Assembly (NCBI GenBank): GCA_030628805.1
Contig: DAOVQG010000079.1
Location: forward strand, 1 to 15,748
Reading direction: 5' to 3'
Length of the DNA stretch: 15,748 nucleotides
DNA from: JAGMDK01 sp023128695
GTDB lineage: Bacteria > Planctomycetota > Phycisphaerae > UBA1845 > Fen-1342
The translations under genes were made by a program, and so were the position numbers. Below the pieces are notes generated by a model that was not told the origin of the DNA, did not search any database, and worked only from the letters and a program-made list of their open reading frames with translations. This document shows, piece by piece, positions 7,169-11,624 of the stretch (the first letter of the stretch is position 1; every line of letters starts with the position of its first letter).

Positions 7169-7280
7169 TACTCTGAGGTATTGGCATACCCGAAACCAAA
7201 GGCGGCCCGGCCCGCGCCCCTTTCGGGACGCGGCACCGGTCACGCGTCTTGGTTTCTGACAAGTGCCAATTTTCAGAGTA
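7169..7280 (-). ncRNA. Candidate structured RNA (rod with GAAA tetraloop)
   Basis: Five nested helices fold 112 bases into one rod. They pair 7169-7176 with 7273-7280 (8 bp), 7180-7186 with 7264-7270 (7 bp), 7192-7199 with 7249-7256 (8 bp), 7207-7210 with 7236-7239 (4 bp), and 7212-7220 with 7225-7233 (9 bp). The minus strand is favoured: its tip is a GAAA (GNRA) tetraloop, the one non-Watson-Crick pair is U-G there but C-A on the plus strand, and a terminator-like hairpin follows at once. It may be an independent small RNA or a regulatory leader of the collagen-like gene. I do not recognise a known riboswitch, 6S, SRP or RNase P core. A long-hairpin mobile element is the main alternative. 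Confidence 0.45.
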
Positions 7281-7308
7281 AGACGGCGGCCGAAGCCACG
7301 ATATTGTC

Positions 7309-7328
7309 GACGCTGAATCGTCAGCGTC
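7309..7328 (-). repeat. Hairpin upstream of the candidate RNA
   Basis: A perfect 8-bp stem GACGCTGA/TCAGCGTC with a four-base loop. It would lie in the 5' part of the proposed minus-strand transcript. Confidence 0.45.
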
Positions 7329-7378
7329 CGTTTTCTATCTCAGTTGCGTGCCTCCAAGATAACAGCCTCTTGAATTGG

Positions 7379-7403
7379 CGTGCCGAGCGTTCGCGCCGGC
7401 ACG
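7379..7403 (-). repeat. Hairpin near the proposed transcript start
   Basis: A perfect 7-bp stem CGTGCCG/CGGCACG with an 11-base loop, just downstream of the promoter candidate at 7417-7445. Confidence 0.4.
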
Positions 7404-7416
7404 TCCCACAAAATCC

Positions 7417-7445
7417 AGTCTATCAGAATGGACGTTGCGGGTCAA
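7417..7445 (-). promoter_or_regulatory. Sigma-70-like promoter candidate
   Basis: On the minus strand TTGACC (7445-7440) and TAGACT (7422-7417) are 17 bases apart, with 5/6 and 4/6 matches to the classical boxes. Transcription would run through the hairpins and the rod to the terminator at 7141, giving an RNA of about 270 bases. Planctomycete promoters are poorly defined, so this is weak evidence. Confidence 0.25.
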
Positions 7446-7463
7446 ACCAGGGTAGTGAGGGTG

Positions 7464-7566
7464 CGGCTGGTGGCATGCCCAAGTTGGTGCGAGGTGTGGC
7501 ATGCCCAAGCTGAAGGCGCGGGCATGGTCTGGCCCTATGAACATGGCCGCGCTGCGCTTGGCCATG
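7464..7566 (-). repeat. Inverted-repeat pair flanking the collagen-like gene, copy B
   Basis: The reverse complement matches copy A at 4830-4949, with an identical 25-base hairpin at 7542-7566 and shared blocks ending in GGGCATGCCACCAGCCG. Copy B is slightly shorter because of small gaps. Confidence 0.75.
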
Positions 7567-7602
7567 CCACACGAGCAACGCCCGTCACACTGACGGACTA
7601 TA

Positions 7603-7691
7603 CGTTGGGTACGGAGCCCCAACGCTACATTTGTCTCGAGACGGAGCCCGGCCGCTACATTGGGACGTCCGGTACGGAGCCCGGCCGCTAC
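7603..7691 (-). repeat. Three tandem GTAG-headed REP-like hairpins
   Basis: Units lie at 7603-7628, 7635-7658 and 7667-7691, all with GTAGC on the minus strand. The first has stem CGTTGGG/CCCAACG with loop GCTCCGTA. The third has GGCCGG/CCGGAC with the same loop. The middle one keeps the head and loop but its far arm has decayed. They lie 22 bases past the stop codon of the 7713-8477 gene. Confidence 0.8.
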
Positions 7692-7712
7692 ATTACTCGG
7701 ATTGTTAGGGTG

Positions 7713-8477
7713 CTATTCCGTCCCGTGATACGGCGTCACGACGACGGCCTGGCCGTCCAGCTCGAACGCTTTCCGCTCGGCGGCGCCGTCGAGGATCTTT
7801 CCGATCACACGCACCTTCACATCCTCCGCCCAGCGCACGTCGGGGGGCACGAGCACATAGCAGATGCGGGAGGCGAATGAGACGGTTTGGATGCGTACTT
7901 CGGCCAGCGACCGCTCATCCGCTGTGAGGATCCGCAGGACGTTGCCCTCGAACGCGATGCCGTGGCCGACGGGGCTCTCCTTCGTCACGCCGGTCAGCTT
8001 GCGGGCGAGTTTGTTGTATTCGCCGTCGACCTTTTCGCCCCGGGTGTAGTGCGCTTCTCCCCCCCGCATGACCCGTTTGCGGGTCTTCTGCGGACCGGTC
8101 TGGCTGCGGATCGTGCGGAGGTACAGGGATTGATTGGCCCGGATACGGTCGCCGAGCTTCTTGTCGTCTGCCAGCAGCGCGTCGTGTTTCTCCATCAGGT
8201 CGCAGTATGCGAGGTAGTTGTCGATCAGGATCTGATAGTCGCCGTCGAAAAGCTTGCCGGCGCCCTCGCATTTCCGGCAGGTCCGTTCTTTCACCTTCCC
8301 GCGGCCTTTGCAGTCCGGACACTTGTGGTAGAGCTTGTCGAGGGTTTTCTCGGCCGTGCGGAACTCCTTCAGCGCCTGCCGTCTGGCCTGAGCTTCGTCC
8401 TGCGCCATGCTGGTGCCGGCGGCCAGCAATGCCACCAAGCCCGCCAGAACAAACGGCCTCATCAACATCCCGCTCAT
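7713..8477 (-). CDS. Secreted protein with DnaJ-type cysteine motif
   Basis: The 254-residue protein has a signal peptide (hydrophobic 9-23, likely cut after A25 in TSMA-QDE). Residues 53-60 (CPDCKGRG) and 67-74 (CRKCEGAG) are two C-x2-C-x-G-x-G repeats, the zinc-binding pattern of the DnaJ cysteine-rich domain, which usually has four repeats. There is no J domain. The middle (about 80-160) is charged and helical, and residues about 170-250 look beta-rich, with RILTADERSLAEV and VRVIGKILDG. The start at 8477 is preferred because AGGGGA stands six bases upstream and a signal peptide follows; the frame is open upstream to an ATG at 8756 but crosses an inverted repeat. The function is unknown; a zinc-binding or redox-sensitive envelope protein is a guess. 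Confidence 0.75.
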   Translation of the reverse strand: MSGMLMRPFVLAGLVALLAAGTSMAQDEAQARRQALKEFRTAEKTLDKLYHKCPDCKGRGKVKERTCRKCEGAGKLFDGDYQILIDNYLAYCDLMEKHDALLADDKKLGDRIRANQSLYLRTIRSQTGPQKTRKRVMRGGEAHYTRGEKVDGEYNKLARKLTGVTKESPVGHGIAFEGNVLRILTADERSLAEVRIQTVSFASRICYVLVPPDVRWAEDVKVRVIGKILDGAAERKAFELDGQAVVVTPYHGTE

Positions 8478-8579
8478 AATGCGTCCCCTTTCCGTTCGAT
8501 CTGCCGCCTCCGCAATCTGAGAACGACCAGCCAGTATGATAACCGGAGCCGCCCGGCGATCCAAGACCCGGCCGGGAGG

Positions 8580-8773
8580 CAGAAAAGGGTGTGCATGGCA
8601 CTTTATGCGGATGTGTCGCGACGTCAGAAAAGGTAGCGTCCGCCCCCCGTGGCGGACGTAGGCGTGTGTGGTGCTTCCAATCAGCGACATCCGCCACGAC
8701 GTCCGCCACGGGGGGCGGACGCTACATTCCCCGGCAAGGGCCGCCGGGACTGTCATGCACCCAGAAAAGGGTG
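8580..8773. repeat. 12-base direct repeats bracketing the inverted REP pair
   Basis: CAGAAAAGGGTG occurs at 8580-8591 and again at 8762-8773, with a shorter third match (TCAGAAAAGGT) at about 8624. They enclose the inverted hairpin pair at 8633-8725. Confidence 0.6.
8633..8725. repeat. Inverted pair of GTAG-headed hairpins (BIME-like)
   Basis: The arms 8633-8659 and 8699-8725 are perfect 27-base inverted repeats around a 39-base centre. Each arm is itself a unit: GTAGC, then stem GTCCGCC/GGCGGAC with loop CCCCGT. Head-to-head REP pairs of this kind are called BIMEs in enterobacteria (established knowledge). Confidence 0.8.
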
Positions 8774-8854
8774 CATTCCTATTTTCTGTCGGCGGTCAGC
8801 TTCCAGTAGACTACCCGTTTCGCAACGCTGCTTTGTTATCAGAGCGAGGAAGCC

Positions 8855-10504
8855 ATGAGTGTTATCGTGCGAACCCGATTCGCGCCCTCCCCGACCGGCT
8901 ACCTGCACATCGGCGGAGCCCGGACGGCGCTGTTCAATTACCTGCTGGCCAAACGGCTCGGCGGCCGGTTCGTCGTGCGCATCGAAGACACCGATCAGAC
9001 GCGGAACATCGAGGCCGCCGACCGGAAGCTGTTCGCTGACCTCCGCTGGCTCGGGCTGAGCTGGGACGAAGGGCCCGAGGTCGGCGGCGAACACGGGCCG
9101 TACTACCAAAGTCAGCGGCTCCAGCTCTACACCGACCACGCCCGTCGCCTGCTCGACGACGGCCGGGCGTACTACGCCCTGGAGACCTCCGAGGAGCTGG
9201 AGGCGATGCGTCGGGAGGCGATGCAGCGCGGCGAGAAGGGTTTTCGCTATCCGCGGCCGAAGAGTTTTCCCGCGGAAACTGAGGCGCGGAAGGCCCGCGA
9301 CGAGGGCCGGCCGGTAGTCATACGCTTCAAGATGCCCGAGCGTGATTTCGTGGTGAACGACCGGATTCTGGGCGAGGTGCAGATCGCCGCGAGCGAACTG
9401 AGCGACTTTGTGATCGTCAAGGCCGACGGCTGGCCGACGTATCACTTCGCGGTCGTGATCGACGACGCCGACATGCGGATCACCCACGTTCTGCGCGGCC
9501 AGGAACACCTGATGAACACGCCGAACCACCTGGCGTTGCAGGAAGCGTTCGGGTACCCGACGCCGGCGTACGCCCATTTGCCGATCATCTTCACGATGAA
9601 GGGCGGGAAGATGAGCAAGCGGGAGAAGGACAAGGTCGTACGGGAGGCGGCCAAGGCCGTGCGGCTCGACCAGCGCCGGCTCATGGAAATGGCCGGGCTC
9701 GCGGATGCGGAAGCCTTCACCGCCTGGCAACAGGGTAAAACACAACTCGAAGCCGACAACCTGCGGCGGCTGGCAAACGCACTAGCTGTAACACTGCCCG
9801 AGATCGACATTCACGACTTTCGCGTCAGCGGCTATCTGCCCGAGGTGTTGGTGAATTTCATCGCCCTGCTGGGCTGGTCGGCCGGGGATGACCGCGAGAA
9901 ATACACGCTGGAGGAACTGTGCGCGGCGTTCAGCATCGAGCGGGTGACCAAAAAAAACGCCCGCTTCGATCGCGAAAAGCTGCTGAGCTTCAACACCACT
10001 GCGTTGGCGGAAGCGCGTGCCGAACGGAAGCTGGCCGCGTTCCACGATTATCTCGGCGTCAATGAGCCGGGGCCGTTCTCAAATCTTGACGATGCACTCC
10101 TGACGCGGGTCATGGAGATGTGTGAGGGTTTCCGCACGTTTCCCGATCTCGAGCTCAAGTGCGGGAAGCTGTTCATCCCTGATGAAGCGGTGCAATACGA
10201 TCCGAAAGCCGTCAAGAAATGGCTGCTCAAGGGCGAAAATCGTGGCCTGAAAGTGCTGACGGAGATGAGCCGGCGGCTGGCCGCGCTGGACGACTGGTCG
10301 GGGCCTGAGCTTGATAAACTGATCCGCGGTTACGCCGAGGAGCACGAGCTGGGGCTCGGGAAAGTGGCTCAGCCGCTGCGTGTGGCCGTGACCGGCACCA
10401 CGATCAGCCCGCAAATCTTCGACACACTGGCGTTGCTGGGCAAAGAGCGAACCCTGACCCGGATCGGGCGGGCATTGGAAACGGTGACACCGCCCTCTGC
10501 CTAG
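8855..10504 (+). CDS. gltX: Glutamyl-tRNA synthetase
   Basis: The 549-residue class I synthetase charges tRNA(Glu), and in many bacteria also tRNA(Gln), with glutamate in the cytoplasm. Visible motifs are RFAPSPTGYLHIGGART (8-24, HIGH signature HIGG), VVRIEDTDQTR (40-50), GPYYQSQR (81-88), HVLRGQEHLMNTPNH (211-225) and KMSKR (252-256). The zinc-binding cysteines seen in some family members are absent near residue 107 (YYALETSEEL). Between KMSKR and GYLPEVLVNFIALLGWS (326-342) there are about 60 extra residues, making it longer than the usual 465-500. This segment is not a repeat and may be lineage-specific. A GAGG sits before the start. The stop is at 10502-10504, followed by a hairpin that could end transcription. 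Confidence 0.96.
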   Translation: MSVIVRTRFAPSPTGYLHIGGARTALFNYLLAKRLGGRFVVRIEDTDQTRNIEAADRKLFADLRWLGLSWDEGPEVGGEHGPYYQSQRLQLYTDHARRLLDDGRAYYALETSEELEAMRREAMQRGEKGFRYPRPKSFPAETEARKARDEGRPVVIRFKMPERDFVVNDRILGEVQIAASELSDFVIVKADGWPTYHFAVVIDDADMRITHVLRGQEHLMNTPNHLALQEAFGYPTPAYAHLPIIFTMKGGKMSKREKDKVVREAAKAVRLDQRRLMEMAGLADAEAFTAWQQGKTQLEADNLRRLANALAVTLPEIDIHDFRVSGYLPEVLVNFIALLGWSAGDDREKYTLEELCAAFSIERVTKKNARFDREKLLSFNTTALAEARAERKLAAFHDYLGVNEPGPFSNLDDALLTRVMEMCEGFRTFPDLELKCGKLFIPDEAVQYDPKAVKKWLLKGENRGLKVLTEMSRRLAALDDWSGPELDKLIRGYAEEHELGLGKVAQPLRVAVTGTTISPQIFDTLALLGKERTLTRIGRALETVTPPSA

Positions 10505-10560
10505 TGCCGTGTTTCATCAATTGGTCGTCTATACACCTTGAAGAAGAGCCGCTGGTGTGC

Positions 10561-10584
10561 CACTGCTCTTGAGCAGTGTTTCTT
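10561..10584 (+). terminator. CACTGCTC hairpin, possible gltX terminator
   Basis: CACTGCTC, loop TT, GAGCAGTG (10561-10578) is followed by TTTCTT, about 57 bases after the gltX stop codon. The same hairpin recurs at 10609-10668, so it is also a member of a repeat family and may not be a dedicated terminator. Confidence 0.4.
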
Positions 10585-10608
10585 AGTGATCTCGGTGCAC
10601 TTGGCGAA

Positions 10609-10668
10609 GCTTGGCACTGCTCAAGAGCAGTGGCACACGCTTGGCACTGCTCAAGAGCAGTGGCACAC
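10609..10668. repeat. Two tandem 30-base hairpin units
   Basis: Two identical 30-base units (10609-10638 and 10639-10668) each carry CACTGCTC, AA, GAGCAGTG between GCTTGG and GCACAC. The upstream copy at 10561 is in the opposite orientation. Confidence 0.9.
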
Positions 10669-10774
10669 ACCCCGATCAATACTCAACCATCAGTACATGC
10701 GTAAAAAAGCACTGGAGGCTATAATACGCCGCACGGGTACTGATTGCAGCCGTAGCGAGTGGAGGCGCAGGGAC

Positions 10775-11203
10775 GTGATTGCAATACAGAATAGTCGAAG
10801 ACGCTGGTGCGAGAATCCTTTCCAACGCTGGTGCGAGAATCCTTTCTCGCACCGCCGATGGTGGCTGCTCGGTCTGGCGGGGCTCCTGCTGTTTCCGCTG
10901 CTGGGCGGCTGCAAGGGCGCCATTGCGGGAGAGTGGCACTTGGTGAAGGCCGTCCCGAATCGCGAGGTCTTCAGTATCGACAACGCCACGTTCAGCCGCG
11001 ACGGCACCTTCTCCGCGACCACCACGATCGAAGGCCTGACCACCGACGAGAAAGGGACCTACGATTTCAACGGCTGGCAACTCAAGCTGCGGCCGCAGGC
11101 CGGCGGTCAGCGGACGTACTCGACCACGCGGAAGGTCGACCGCCTGGAGATCAGGGACGGCAAGCGCACGGTGGTGCTGAAGAAGGGCAAGAAGGGCCGG
11201 TAA
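10775..11203 (+). CDS. Small lipoprotein with a repeat inserted in its signal peptide
   Basis: The 142-residue protein has a lipoprotein signal: hydrophobic residues 29-43 and lipobox LGGC with C46. The mature part of about 97 residues (GEWHLVKAVPNREVF, FSRDGTFSATTTIEG, KGTYDFNGWQLKLRP) looks like a small beta-barrel of the lipocalin-like type found in planctomycete lipoproteins; the function is unknown. The start is taken as GTG at 10775 because GGAGG lies nine bases upstream; ATGs at 10697 and 10538 have no ribosome site and would read through the tandem hairpins. Residues 11-26 (RWCENPF twice) are encoded by a GAGAATCC-type hairpin repeat. Removing them leaves a normal signal peptide. The stop lies one base before the acyP ATG, so the two are probably co-translated. 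Confidence 0.65.
   Translation: MIAIQNSRRRWCENPFQRWCENPFSHRRWWLLGLAGLLLFPLLGGCKGAIAGEWHLVKAVPNREVFSIDNATFSRDGTFSATTTIEGLTTDEKGTYDFNGWQLKLRPQAGGQRTYSTTRKVDRLEIRDGKRTVVLKKGKKGR
10802..10852. repeat. GAGAATCC-type hairpin repeat inside the lipoprotein gene
   Basis: CGCTGGTGCGAGAATCCTTT occurs at 10802-10821 and 10826-10845, a 24-base period that keeps the frame. The second copy completes a 9-bp hairpin GTGCGAGAA/TTCTCGCAC with loop TCCT (10831-10852). The same sequence family is intergenic at 533-556 and 706-727. Confidence 0.85.
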
Positions 11204-11204
11204 C

Positions 11205-11498
11205 ATGACAGCGGAAACAGGCGGCGACACCGTCCGCTCTCGGGTCGTTTACTCGGGACGTGTCCAGGGAGTCTTCTTTCGCGCCACCGCCCGGGACCTC
11301 GCGCGGGGCCGCGCGGTCGTCGGATACGTGCGTAACCAGCCGGACGGCACCGTCGAGCTGGAGGCCGAAGGGGTCCGTGACGAAGTCGAAGCATTCCTGG
11401 CGGCGGTGGAGTCTCACTTCGCGGGCTACGTCACCGACGCCGCGCGAACGACGCTGCCGGCGCGCGGCGGCGAGTCCCGCTTCGAGATTCGCTACTGA
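11205..11498 (+). CDS. acyP: Acylphosphatase
   Basis: The 97-residue protein fits the acylphosphatase family, small cytoplasmic enzymes that hydrolyse acyl phosphates such as 1,3-bisphosphoglycerate and acetyl or carbamoyl phosphate. The first signature is YSGRVQGVFFR with the catalytic arginine R26. The second is GYVRNQPDGTVELEAEG (40-56) with the catalytic asparagine N44. The C-terminus (SRFEIRY) is a typical final beta strand. The start is one base after the lipoprotein stop, with AAGAAGGG upstream inside that gene, so the two are translationally coupled. It converges on the 11623-13815 gene across a MITE-like element. Confidence 0.95.
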   Translation: MTAETGGDTVRSRVVYSGRVQGVFFRATARDLARGRAVVGYVRNQPDGTVELEAEGVRDEVEAFLAAVESHFAGYVTDAARTTLPARGGESRFEIRY

Positions 11499-11510
11499 TC
11501 ATCCGCGGCT

Positions 11511-11624
11511 AGAGCTGTTTCAAAAAACATCTGGCGTCCGGCGGGAGGGCGAGGCTCCTGCCGAGCCGCGGCTCACCAGGAGGTTCGCCCTCCCGCCGCA
11601 ACGGATCATTTTTGAAACTGCTCT
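11511..11624 (+). mobile_element. MITE-like element, copy 1
   Basis: This 114-base element has 16-base terminal inverted repeats with one mismatch (AGAGCTGTTTCAAAAA against AGAGCAGTTTCAAAAA). The inside is a long hairpin: GGGAGGGCGA/TCGCCCTCCC, then CTCCTG/CAGGAG, with GAGCCGCGGCTC at the tip. Copy 2 at 13882-13996 is nearly identical in reverse orientation. It carries no gene, so it would need a transposase elsewhere. Its last two bases form part of the stop codon of the 11623-13815 gene. It may also serve as a two-way terminator between the converging genes. Confidence 0.7.

Larger units (their letters stand above)
8478..8854. other. Intergenic region between divergent genes
   Basis: This 377-base gap separates the 7713-8477 gene (minus) from gltX (plus) and must hold promoters for both. 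It holds an inverted pair of REP-like hairpins (8633-8725) bracketed by a 12-base direct repeat. I could not assign a promoter with confidence. Confidence 0.5.

Noticed and set aside
6953..7243. Minus-strand open frame of 96 codons upstream of the collagen-like gene
   Set aside because: Its composition is poor, it has no ribosome site, and it crosses the terminator-like hairpin and the rod-shaped fold.
7264..7270. TTGGCA on the minus strand as a sigma-54 promoter box
   Set aside because: There is no GC-type -12 box at the right distance, and the bases are used in helix 2 of the rod.
8633..8725. Transcription terminator for gltX or the DnaJ-motif gene
   Set aside because: It lies upstream of both divergent genes and has no T-run; its GTAG heads place it with the REP-like units.
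8478..8756. N-terminal extension of the DnaJ-motif protein to an ATG at 8756
   Set aside because: It would translate the inverted repeat pair and bury the signal peptide; the ATG at 8477 has a ribosome site.
10538..10774. N-terminal extension of the small lipoprotein to 10538 or 10697
   Set aside because: It would translate the tandem hairpins, and neither ATG has a ribosome site; GTG at 10775 has GGAGG at proper spacing.
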